NCBI GenBank assembly: GCA_020746875.1
Contig: JAGTJL010000007.1
Location: 2,356,001-2,420,000 of the forward strand
Length of the DNA: 64,000 nt
Source: Rhexocercosporidium sp. MPI-PUGE-AT-0058
Lineage: Eukaryota > Ascomycota > Leotiomycetes > Helotiales
Direction of reading: 5' to 3'
Made by a program: the position numbers and the translations under genes. Below, piece after piece: positions 46,505 to 56,005 of the stretch; positions within the stretch are counted from its first letter, which is position 1; every line of letters starts with the position of its first letter. A model generated the notes under the pieces. That model did not search any database, had not been told where the DNA came from, and worked only from the letters and a program-made list of their open reading frames with translations.

Positions 46505-47932
46505 CTAGGACCATCTATCACATAGCTTTGCAACCATGGTGACGGTCACAGGAATAGCTACAAGCAAAATGATTCTCTCAGTTCTGGTGAGAGCAACCTT
46601 TGGAGTTTCATCATGATCAGTATCTGCATCTGAATCCTGCGCTTCCTCGTCTTCAGCTGCTGCTGCGTCTTTGATATCGAAACTGGGAACAGAGAAGTCG
46701 CCGAAATATCCAGGCTCGATGGAATATGTTGCCTCCTCGTCGAAGACTGAAGTCGGTGTAGAATCTTCTAGCGCACTAGGGGTGGGCATGACATAATCGA
46801 ATGGGCGTTCGGTTTCGAGGGTGGAGACGTTGTTGCTTTGGGCTAAATCCAAGTGATTGCCGCCGAGGAACATGCCAAATTGAGTGCTAGCCAGGAAGAG
46901 GAATGCGAAAAGTATGAGAAGAATGGCAGAGGGTTGGAAACGCTTCGATGAGACAAACTTTGAGGACCAGCAAGTTAAGACCTTAGCCTGCTTTTGCGCC
47001 TTGCCCTTCTTCTCTTCCTCGTCTCCCTTCGCCTTCTCGAAGCTGTTCATGCGCTTAGTCAAAGCCTTGATGCTTTCATTAGAAAAGGCAAGTTGTTTCT
47101 TCATGTCAATAATTTCTGCTTCGTGCTTCGCGTTGATCGAAGCAACTTCTTCTGCTTTCTTTGACTCGCTGGACTCTGCTGAGGCCTGGAGATCTTTCAC
47201 CTTCTCCTGTGCATCCTGCAAATCCTTCTTCAGGCGCTTGCTTTCAGTCAGAGATGATTGAAGCTCGTCCTTACTCAACTCAAGCTCTTCCTTCGAAGTC
47301 TTTAAATCTCCCTCCATGGTGGTGATTTGTGCGGCTTGCTTCCCACATCTCTTTTCGAAAGTGTCCTTCTGCACCAGTGCCCAACATTCTCTTGTCTGAA
47401 AAGTAGCGATTTCAATTTCCTTCTTCTTAGTTTCCAGGTGGGTATTTGCGAGGGTCTTTCGGAGCATTTCGTTGTCGCTGTAAGCTCGGAGGAGATCAGT
47501 TCTCGTATCCACCAGCTTTGTCTTGAGAAGATTTCGCTGAGCTCTCATTTGGCTGACGAGCGTCATTGCTTCCATCTTCTCTTCCGCCAGGCGAGCAATT
47601 GTAGTCTCCTGCTGGACGATGATCTTGGTTTGAATGCTGCTGATCTCGAACTCGTGTCTATCTACATCGACATCGCATCCCGAGGCTGCCCTAGAACCAT
47701 CATTCGAGCATTTCCCGGACTCATGCTCCCCGTCTTCCGAGCTTAAATTGTCTTCGGATGGATCTCTACCTTCAATTACTGTGTCCTCTTGAAATCGACT
47801 AGCTGCAGCTTGGGGATCTCCCCCTTCATCATTCGGCTTCTTGGCTCCTCCAGCAATATCCCCGGATGACCACTTCTTACTGATCTGGCCCTCCGATGCA
47901 TCTTTGTTGTCTTGATGTTCGGCCTCCGTCAT
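46505..47932 (-). CDS. Coiled-coil membrane protein P5 (array member)
   Basis: A single frame of 475 residues from the ATG at 47932 (MTEAEHQDNKDASEG). The N-terminal 90 residues are acidic and Ser/Gly-rich. A coiled coil spans about 95-315. Helix 1 lies at about 334-356 (AILLILFAFLFLASTQF) and helix 2 near the end (ILLVAIPVTVTMVAKL), with the same V-x-I-P core as P1. The loop is strongly acidic with a sequon NVS but lacks the paired Cys of P2/P3. Upstream the same frame is open but for a single TGA at 47984-47986, beyond which lies another coding-like stretch, so the true start could be farther 5' or the gene could be damaged. Confidence 0.75.
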   Translation of the reverse strand: MTEAEHQDNKDASEGQISKKWSSGDIAGGAKKPNDEGGDPQAAASRFQEDTVIEGRDPSEDNLSSEDGEHESGKCSNDGSRAASGCDVDVDRHEFEISSIQTKIIVQQETTIARLAEEKMEAMTLVSQMRAQRNLLKTKLVDTRTDLLRAYSDNEMLRKTLANTHLETKKKEIEIATFQTRECWALVQKDTFEKRCGKQAAQITTMEGDLKTSKEELELSKDELQSSLTESKRLKKDLQDAQEKVKDLQASAESSESKKAEEVASINAKHEAEIIDMKKQLAFSNESIKALTKRMNSFEKAKGDEEEKKGKAQKQAKVLTCWSSKFVSSKRFQPSAILLILFAFLFLASTQFGMFLGGNHLDLAQSNNVSTLETERPFDYVMPTPSALEDSTPTSVFDEEATYSIEPGYFGDFSVPSFDIKDAAAAEDEEAQDSDADTDHDETPKVALTRTERIILLVAIPVTVTMVAKLCDRWS

Positions 47933-47983
47933 CTTACCAACACTCTCTGGAACACTCAAATCTATCTTTGGCTTAACTGGAGT

Positions 47984-48381
47984 TCAGCGACGATTATCAG
48001 CTCCGATGTAATTATTGATGGCGTCGAATGGAACATTGTAGGCTCTCATGGGAGCTTGTGTTCGGGGAAAGACCTCTCCTTTCAAGCGTCTCTGCTCAAT
48101 CCCTGCGGCCTTGTCCAGCACCTTGCGGACCTGCTTGCCTGTCGTACCCTTGAGATTCGTGGTGTCCTGCGGTTCACGACTATTGGTGGGGAAGGGCTCT
48201 CCTTGCAATAGGTATTCAATGATATCCTCGTACGAGAAGTCAAAGACTTTATACCCATGGTTGCGAGTAGCTCGCTGACAATTTCCTTTGCCACAGTCTC
48301 CTTCTTCCAGCGGTTGAAGGTTTTCCCAGTTGGAATGATCTTATCATGCGTATGTTGCTCACCGAGGTTCTTTGTCGTCAT
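47984..48381 (-). pseudogene. Possible 5' part of P5, or a small separate gene
   Basis: A frame ending at TGA 47984 encodes about 95 coding-like residues (YKVFDFSYEDIIEYLLQGEP ... AINNYIGADNRR). It can be joined to the ATG at 48381 through a GTGAGC donor and a poor AAAG acceptor, complement(47984..48285, 48363..48381), giving 106 residues. The TGA is in the same frame as P5, nine codons upstream of its first possible residues at 47959. One reading is that P5 once started here and a nonsense change split it; another is a distinct short gene. No family recognised. Confidence 0.35.
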
Positions 48382-49834
48382 TTTCGAAGGTTCTAGGTTG
48401 ATGATGCGGTACAGTTGATTTGAGGTTTGGAATCGAAGTCTTGGGTTTTTTCGCGTGTGCTTCTGTTGTGTTCCGTATCGTAGAGAGGGGACAGTGGCAG
48501 ATATGACAAGACGTGATGGATTATGAAACCGTGTGTACATGGGATTCGTGGGTAGAATTGATGCCGTGTGTTCGTGCTAGCAAATGTGTACAGCTTTTCA
48601 GAGATGAGAATCTGTGGGCTAGAGGTAAGCGAGGGGGGAGCTCCGGCCCAGCCCAGGATCCTCTGTATAGATGTGTCTTAGGTTGGCTTGGACTTTACCT
48701 AGGAGACGAAAGATTTTTTAGTGAGCGTCTTTCTAGTCTCATGTATGGAAGTGGCAGAATACTGACAGGAGGTATGTAAGCTAGCTTCTCGGGTTTCCTC
48801 TTCCTCCTCTATTCATCTCCGCAGCCCCCATTATGCTTGTTCAAATATGGATCGCCTGCAACCCCATCTCCATCTTATTCTTCATCAGCATCTTCAGTAG
48901 CATATGCTTTGCACTGACCACTGTAGCCTCACGATATGGATATTGATTTTAGGAGGCTTTCATAAGCGGAGGGGAGCCGGGGAGGTTCAATGAAGAGGAG
49001 CTGATATTGAGGGAAGTAAAGCGAGGAGTCTTTGCGTGCCAGAGACCTCGAGGCTCCGCGGCAGCTTTCATCGGATTCTCGCCCCATAGCGGAGTTGGGT
49101 CGTGTAAAAGTAGGAGCATGTAACGCTGTCAGATTGACTATATATCTTGTAAGTAAGGTGGTGTGGACTATTAAAGTCGAGCTGCGAAGTGATGAGGCAC
49201 TAGAAGCATTACCAGAATTTGTTCGCGCGCGAAAAAAAAAAAAAAAAAAAACTGTCGCGAGCCTGTACCCCATCCTGGATTGAATTAGTAAATCCTGCTT
49301 TCGTTGTTCAATCACTCGAAGCCATCACAGAGTAAGCTAAAGAAGGGCTACATGGGAACTTCTAGAGGAAAGGAAATGATGGACCAGAAGGACTTTACTT
49401 AGGAGTTTGTATTCTTTATATGCGTTAGTCGGAAGGATAACTGCTGTCATATATTACAGTTCCAATTAATAACCCACATGAAATAATCACCATGATTTAA
49501 AGACCGTTGCTACAGAATCTGTCATTCCATTTGAGGATACCATGTCTATCAGGAGGTGAGCTCAACTTGCCCAAGCAATTATTAACTGAGCAGCAGCCGA
49601 CTATTTAACGAAGCTGACACTTCACGAAGTTCAGTCACTCATCTACCAAGCCCAATCGCGAAATGACAAACCAAACATGTAAGTCCAAGAACATCCACCA
49701 ATGCGTTCATGGGTTGGATTCCTGGAACTGTTGATTTTGCTTGGCGAAGTAATCAAGTGTGCATACCATACAAAACGACGCCATTTGTGTACACCCCATG
49801 AGTATGCTCTCCATGCTAGATATGAAGAAGATCC
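48382..49834. other. Intergenic region, no gene seen
   Basis: About 1.45 kb. The 128-residue minus-strand frame at 48929-49315 is built across a 20-base adenine run and is not credible. Confidence 0.45.
49232..49251. repeat. Adenine homopolymer, 20 bp
   Basis: Twenty consecutive A after GCGCGCG; length is prone to sequencing error. Confidence 0.85.
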
Positions 49835-50398
49835 TCAATGAATCGAGAGCTCCGAAAGTTTTTTAATCGCCTTCTTAGCTGCCTTCTTCGTCGTTTGTTT
49901 CGCAACTGGTTTCCGTACCCCTGAGATTTTGGCAACTTTGGCGATCTTGACTTCCGCTCCTTCCACATCCAAGCTTCTCTTGTTTCCACGTACAGAAGAT
50001 GATCTTGGGCGATCAACAGGCTTCTGATCCTCCATATCGGCACCAGTAACATCAAAGCACGTAGCAGCTGACCCACTGCCCTGACAGATGGGCTCAGGTC
50101 TCAACCGATAGTTGGTGTCGAACATGTTGGCAGGACAGGAGAGTCCGAAGCCGAGAGATGGAGGGCCGAGCCAAGATGATTGTGGTCCAACGAGCATGAT
50201 TTTGGATGCGGGTCTGATTGTAGTTGTACTTGAAAGTCCCAATGCGGGCTCATTGGATCCTACCTGAGCGAATGGATCATAGCTGGGGGAGGGAAGCTGA
50301 CGAGGCGAGCCAAACTCCAGCGACATGATGAGGTTTTCGGTCATCTCAACATCAGGCACAGCGGCCTCAGCAGTGTTTGGTTGCTTTTCGAAAGCCAT
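49835..50398 (-). CDS. Hypothetical protein with lysine-rich C-terminal tail
   Basis: A 187-residue frame from the ATG at 50398 (MAFEKQPNTAEAAVPD). The same frame is open to about 50511, where a TTTATAG acceptor lies, so the gene likely has more 5' exons. The middle is Pro/Ser/Gly-rich and the end is a basic, alanine-rich tail (KQTTKKAAKKAIKKLSEL) of histone-H1-like or nuclear-targeting style. There is no coiled coil or membrane helix, so it is not an array member although it sits among them. Family not recognised. Confidence 0.5.
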   Translation of the reverse strand: MAFEKQPNTAEAAVPDVEMTENLIMSLEFGSPRQLPSPSYDPFAQVGSNEPALGLSSTTTIRPASKIMLVGPQSSWLGPPSLGFGLSCPANMFDTNYRLRPEPICQGSGSAATCFDVTGADMEDQKPVDRPRSSSVRGNKRSLDVEGAEVKIAKVAKISGVRKPVAKQTTKKAAKKAIKKLSELSIH

Positions 50399-50578
50399 AA
50401 CGAGGAAGGCGATGCTGCAGGGTAGCGGGTGAGCAAGTTCCTCCTCGAAAAGTTCTGGGTAGGGCAAAGGATGTGGAGCGCCGTTGGTGACTAGGGAGCC
50501 AATGTTCGCACCTATAAATCATCTGTCAGAAAAGTACCGTTCCCTGGTCTGGACACAAGATAAAGAGTTCACCAGTAC

Positions 50579-50785
50579 CTGATGTAAACTTTCGGGGTGA
50601 TTATGTAGGCAAATGAAGGGTCCCAGCCAAAAGTCGTTGATGTGTTGTCATAAGGCTCCAAGGTGAGTGGCTGCCCGATGGCGACAGGGAAAGCGAGTTT
50701 GTGCACTGAACGAAAGACGATGCCTGCTTGGATAGTTCGTCCTTTTATTTCTCTTGCGAATTTTGGTATGGTGTTCGGGTACCTG
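50579..50785 (-). other. Coding-like stretch, probable upstream exon of the 49835 gene
   Basis: Minus-strand frame reading NTIPKFAREIKGRTIQAGIV ... SFAYIITPKVYI is well composed and ends at a GTACTG donor. A CACAG acceptor precedes it at about 50783. Splicing to the 50511 acceptor puts the downstream exon in the wrong frame, so the exact structure is unsolved, and no convincing first exon with ATG was found. Confidence 0.35.
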
Positions 50786-50799
50786 TGCGTCGAGAAATC

Positions 50800-51203
50800 G
50801 AGGCGTGGTGCGATTTATAGTTAAGTGTTAGAAAGAAATGTCGCAGAACGAGGCTACCGAGCGAGGTCGCGTCGCGAACGCGCTTTTGAGCGACTAATTG
50901 ATTATATACTCATAGAATCTGATGTAGGTGACGTCATATGATGGCATGTGGAAGTAGAAGTCAATGGTTTGGGTCTTTTGTGAAAATTAGGCACATGGGG
51001 AGATGCATTTTCGAGACACGCTTCATGGGGTCCTGTTTGGCTGTTCTGAAATGGGCACCGCGGCAATCACTTCACAATTTCACGTCGAATATAAGAACAT
51101 GTATACTTTTTCAGGTGTCGAGTATCTTCTTTTGCTGCTAGAGGTCTTTAAATACTCTGTGTACAGCCTCGAAGACATCAACTTCCTCAAATATCCTCCA
51201 AAT
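50800..51203. other. Spacer, no gene seen
   Basis: Short plus-strand frames at 50938-51227 lack any supporting feature. Confidence 0.4.
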
Positions 51204-51530
51204 CCAAGCCCGTCTGGTAGTCAATGAAACCTAAGTTCCCTAACATACCTACAGCACCTGATCGGTAAATGAGACTCCTCCTTAGCCATCCCTCCCTCCT
51301 TCGCCCCCAAAATCTCCGACCCAAGCCCGTCTGGCAGTCATCGACCTTATAAAGTCTCTGAAATGCCTACAGCACCTGATCTGAACAGCAGGAGTCCTTC
51401 CCAGCTATCCCTCAAACATGAAAATCTAAGATCCAAACCCGTCTGGCAGTCGATAAAAAACCCTCCAGGGTATCTGAATGACCTATGGCGCCTGATCTGA
51501 ACGCAAACTAGCTCCCTTCTCTATCTCAAA
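51204..51530. repeat. Tandem repeat 3' of P6 (about 115-bp unit, 3 copies)
   Basis: The block CCAAGCCCGTCTGGCAGTC (or one- to two-base variants) starts at about 51204, 51321 and 51433, each followed by a second block like GCCTACAGCACCTGATCTGAA. The spacings are 117 and 112 bp. The tract lies about 250-570 bp downstream of the P6 stop codon. Confidence 0.75.
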
Positions 51531-51775
51531 CATCTATCCAAATGACTCCGTTTTGATTGCTATGGAAAGCATGACTCGTGACAAAAGAAAGAGAACGAGG
51601 AAATAGATAGGAAGACAAAAGACAAAAGAAAACGTAAAATTACAATGTAGGAGCACCAAGCCCCCACCCCTCAACTCAATTGCGTTACGCCTCGTATTTT
51701 TCCAACCCTACATCGCCTTTTGTTTGGATTGATCCCTGGCAGCAATGTTGTGTTATGGGCCGGTCGTCACTACCC

Positions 51776-54690
51776 CTATCCCCGTTGTCTGCGCATTTCC
51801 GCAACGAAATTGGCTTGATTTTGACGATCATCTGCGTAAGATACCACCAGCGAGAGCACTAGAGCGATACCGGCGAGGCAGAGCAGAGCTTCGATACATT
51901 TCCACACCAGTAAGTATGTGAAAGTCCAGAGAGACTTGCGGGGCAGTGGATCAACAGGTTCAGTTTGAGCGGTCGACATTGTGCATGTTTGGATTGGTGC
52001 CGGTTCCTCCTGCTGTGGTGTGGTGTTTGGAGTAAGAAGAGGAATCAAAGGAGCATCAAGGTTCAGAAGTCGGAGATACCCATCGAAGATCGCAGTCTTA
52101 ATGAATCGCTCATCGTCGGAGTCAGCGATCCTGGTATCATCTTCTTTGCTGAGGAACTTTTCCATGGAAGCTAGAATGTTCGTATGGTAATCTGGATTAG
52201 GGATGAGAATAGTGTCGGGCGGGTAGTTGGTGTGAGTGGTTTGTGTTAATTCGGTCTGCTGCACGGGCTTGGAGAGAAGATGCGGGGTGCACATGCCAGC
52301 AATGTAGAGGACGATGCCGATGATCATCAGACACTTCGCAAGGAGGTCCTTAGTCTTCTTGATCTTGGACATCTCGCATGTTTGGACTCGGAAGTCTTCT
52401 GTTAAGAGGCTGATTTCGACCACGACACTGTCCATCTGGCTCTCTTTGGTCTTTAGATTAGCGTTGGCGCTCGTGAGAGCATTCTTCTGAGCCTCATACA
52501 TCTCGTCCTTGATTCTACGGTCGTCGGCCTCCTTCTTGGCCTTGTATCGTTGATGGCGCGTAGGGGTTGGCGTCTGGGTTCCCTGAGAAATCCGAGTACG
52601 CGTCTCTTTTGGAGCGACGAGGATAGGACAGACATGCTCGCTGGTAGCGGATTTGAGACTCGCAAACTTCGCCTTGCTCTCTTCGAGCTCCTTGGTAATT
52701 GCGGGAACCTTGTTGGCGGTGGTCTCGAGGAACTTGACCTTATCCTTACTTTGCTTGAGCTCGTCGTTGGTCTTGTTGGCAGCAGTTTCAAGAAGTTCAA
52801 CCTTCTGCTCAATCTTTCTCAGCTGCTCAGTCAAGGCTGGGATCTTCTTGTTAGCTTTTTCCAAAGCCTTGACCTTACTCTTGAGGGCGTTTAGCTCCTC
52901 CTCGGTTTCAAGATGGACCTCGGGCGTCTCGTTGATCTGCTTCTGAAGCACGTAGACCTTCTCTTCTGCCGCTTCCTTCTCCGTGCTGAGTTGCTTTATG
53001 GCGTCCTCACAGTTGACAAGCTTCTCACCCAACTCTTCCTTGGCTGTGGTGAGCTGTTTGACAACTTTCTCACTGTCGACGAGCTTCTTTTCCAGCTCCT
53101 CATTGGATGTGGTGAGCGAATTTACTCTCCCCTCCAACTTCTGCTCTGACTGCTCAAGTGCGATCTTCTCCGCATTGAGATCATCTGCGATCTGCCTGGC
53201 TGCTCTCACGTCTTCGTTCAACTCGTTCAACTTCTGTGCATTTGACTCCGTTGACTCTGGGAGGTTGGCTTTTGTTTGCTCGGCAGCAATGTAGTTGTCG
53301 ATCTGAGCTTGTAAGATGGCTACCCGGGATCGACTTGAATATCGACAGGTGCCTGAACTGCAGGAGCACTAGCGACTTGTTGGATGTGACTCTTAAGTTG
53401 CTGGATCTCAGCTTTCCACTCCCCAGACTTCTTTTGGTACTCATCCTGAAAAATAGACAAAAACGTCGCTTCATGTGCCCGCAACTGGTCAGGAAGAGAA
53501 GCATGCAGGCCTTTGATCGTCTGGTCTCTCTCATTGAGAGCCTCATCCTTCTCGTGAAGGATGCCACTGTACTCTTCCCAATCAGCTCTGCGCTGGTTGG
53601 CCTGGTTTGTCATCTCCTCTTGTTGAATTTGATGAATCTCGCGATTCATGGAGTCTACAACTTCTGCTACCTTCTCTGCGATCATTGCCTGGACATCGTC
53701 GGAGGTATACATGACGGGTCCAAAGTCTTGTCCGCCTTGTTGACCGTTAACCTCGTAGTTGTCGCCAGTTGCGCCGCTGTAAGCATCATAGCCTTGTTGC
53801 ATGCCGTATGGGTCGTACAACTGGTTGTCGTACCCGGAGTGCTGGCCGTTCCAACTTGGCGGGAAGCAGTAGCTTTGGTCTGCATTCGTCAACAAAGTGT
53901 CTATCGCATCGCAGATGGAAAGCTTACTATTGTCATCAACAGACGGGTACTGGTAGCCATTGTCTTGCTGGCCGACAGTGTTGTCACCAATAACAGGATG
54001 TCCGCTCTGCTGCTCTCCCATTCCAATCTGGCCGTTTTCGGACGGAGAAGGATAGCCAGCAGTTTCTTGTGATAGTAGCGAAGCTTTCTGCGTCATGGCG
54101 TTGAGTTTTGACTTCATCTTCAAGATCGGTCGTACAGGAGTGTCGCTGGGTTGGTAGAAAAGAGGATTTGCTTGTGACGGAGTGCTCTCCGGAGAAGGAT
54201 ACATCGACGCAGCAGCAGATGCCTCAGCCAAGATTAGATTGAGTGGTCTCCCACTGGACATCTTGGTTCCATCTACTCAACATTAGTCTTGGTAGTACTT
54301 CAAATGGAGTTGATTGGTCTTGATCATACGGTTCGGCATTGGAGTCACTGGCTGCTCCGAAGAGAAGTCTTTAACTGGCTGACCAGCCGCAGTCCCAGTC
54401 GAGGCCTTGTTCTGGTCCTCTACTTCATCAATCTTCGCTACTTTGGGTCGGCCAAGGACCTCACCGTCCTCGCCGTCGCGGCCTCTCTTCTTCTGGCCAG
54501 GAGCAGAGAAAGAAGGGGAGGGGAGGTAGGGGTTCGGGGTAGAGAAGAGGAGAGGGTCGATGTTCGAGAGGCTGATAGCGTCGGGGTTGGTGGTGTGTTC
54601 AAAACCTGCAGACGCCGAAGCGCTTGCAGGGAGAGGAGACGGGAGAGGAGCGCTCTGGCCGAAGCCGTCTTGCTGGTTGTATTGCGCCAT
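51776..54690 (-). CDS. Coiled-coil membrane protein P6 (array member)
   Basis: Exon 1 (54330..54690) joins exon 2 (from 54272) through a GTATGA...TAG intron of 57 bp. Exon 2 must switch frame between about 53377 and 53302 to reach the long last frame. An intron 53303..53376 with a weak GTCGCT donor and CTCAG acceptor would do it, giving about 927 residues; a frameshift is the alternative. The N-terminus is Ser/Pro/Gln/Gly-rich with a basic KKRGRDG patch. The coiled coil covers most of about 320-740 and contains 21-24-residue units (QLTTAKEELGEKLVNCEDAI and alike). Helix 1 lies near 740-762 (LMIIGIVLYIAGM), then a 115-residue loop with sequon NTT, then a 30-residue hydrophobic stretch and a short charged cytosolic tail. 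Function unknown. Confidence 0.75.
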
Positions 54691-55340
54691 TGTGGTGGAT
54701 GGTGCAGGCTTCTTTGGTCCGTTGATGTTGCTTGATGTTCAAAGGAAGGTAAGAAGTTGTCTGTGTTGAATTGAAGTGATCGATCTAGCAAAAGGAATGT
54801 TCCTGGTAGAAAGAAATCGATCGGAGGTTGGGGTTGAGCCTCGTGTTGTGGACGCGCCTCGCTTAAAATGACGCTAGAGCCCCATACTTGTTGGGGAAGG
54901 CAACGACATCACGAGTTTTTGGGCGCGATTAGAATGGATAAGAGCTTATCGGAGACCAATCTGGATCCAGATGAATCAATTTAGACACAGAGAATATTCA
55001 ATGTGATGTCACAGGTACGAAACATTGAGAAGTGAACTCGGACTAAATGTGCAGCTTTTGAAAGGCTAGGATAAGCCAGATCAAAAGGGGGGATTGATTA
55101 GCATCGAGGGGATCACCTGGCATTTCCGAAGTTCTCATATTTATAATAAATGGTTCATACAAGCGGTCTAACCTACTGCATATGGCTGACAAGAAGGGCA
55201 AACTCCTCATACACTTAATCAAATTTAGGCCGATGCACTCAAAGACCTAGGTAATACCGAGCGGAAAATACAATAAACTTTTATTTTATGAAGTAATCTA
55301 ACTATGTGGCCGTCATCGGAGGAACAGTAGCTCCTGGGTG
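54691..55340. other. P6 5' flank, no gene seen
   Basis: About 650 bp between P6 and the small frame at 55341; presumed promoter. Confidence 0.4.
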
Positions 55341-55722
55341 TCACACTTCCTGAAATGATGATCTCCTTGCATGCGCATCCAGCCCCAGCCCGCGCGCACC
55401 TCCCTGGAGAGTCACGATACCAAATGAATTGAGACCCAAATTCCTACCCAACCACCCATTTGTCGTGCTACCATACTGTTTTCCATATACCAGTCCATTT
55501 GAAGTAAAGTCGCTGTCTACATTTTGCAAGAGCTCAATCAATGCCTGCCAAATCCCATCCCGCGAGGGAGGAGAGTTTGACAGCCAGAGAGCATCCTGAA
55601 CATAAGAATCCATCGAAGAAGAGCACTGGATGAATAGTTAGCAAGATACATCTGTAAACATCGATTAGAAAACTTACTCCATCAACTGCAATACTTAACT
55701 TAAATCCATTCTCACTCCCCAT
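55341..55722 (-). CDS. Small hypothetical protein overlapping a repeat
   Basis: Two exons, complement(55341..55625, 55678..55722), with a GTAAGT...CAG intron and CTAAC branch site, give 109 residues (MGSENGFKLSIAVDG, then CSSSMDSYVQDALWL). There is no signal peptide, membrane helix or known motif. Part of exon 2 coincides with the first copy of a repeat that recurs non-coding at 55737 and 55901, so the frame may be fortuitous. Confidence 0.4.
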
Positions 55723-55995
55723 GATATTTTCCCCAGGGCATCAAAGCTCAATCAATGCGGAGGTAGTATAGTCTTTATCCCTCAAGGATAAGAAAACACC
55801 AATAGCCACCACAGAGAGCATTCTCATTATCCAGAAGTCAGCACATATGATCATACCATCATCACTAGTCTACCAGATACTTCTGACCCTTCCTCGTATC
55901 TATGCAAGAGCTCAATCAAATGCGGTTGCAGGTTTCATTCCCAATAAGATGGAAGAAACACCACAAGACGACCGCAGAGAGCATCTTCAGAAACG
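55525..55995. repeat. Degenerate repeat 3' of P7 (3 copies)
   Basis: Blocks of about 90 bp beginning GCAAGAGCTCAATCAATGC (or close) and ending AGAGAGCAT occur at about 55525, 55737 and 55901. The last copy abuts the P7 stop codon region. Confidence 0.55.
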
Positions 55996-56005
55996 GAAAA
56001 GGGAC

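Noticed and set aside
48929..49315. Minus-strand 128-residue frame
   Set aside because: Built across a 20-base adenine run that reads as poly-Phe; composition otherwise random.
53236..54072. Plus-strand 278-residue frame opposite P6
   Set aside because: It is the antisense shadow of the P6 coding exon; the minus strand has heptads, introns and membrane helices.
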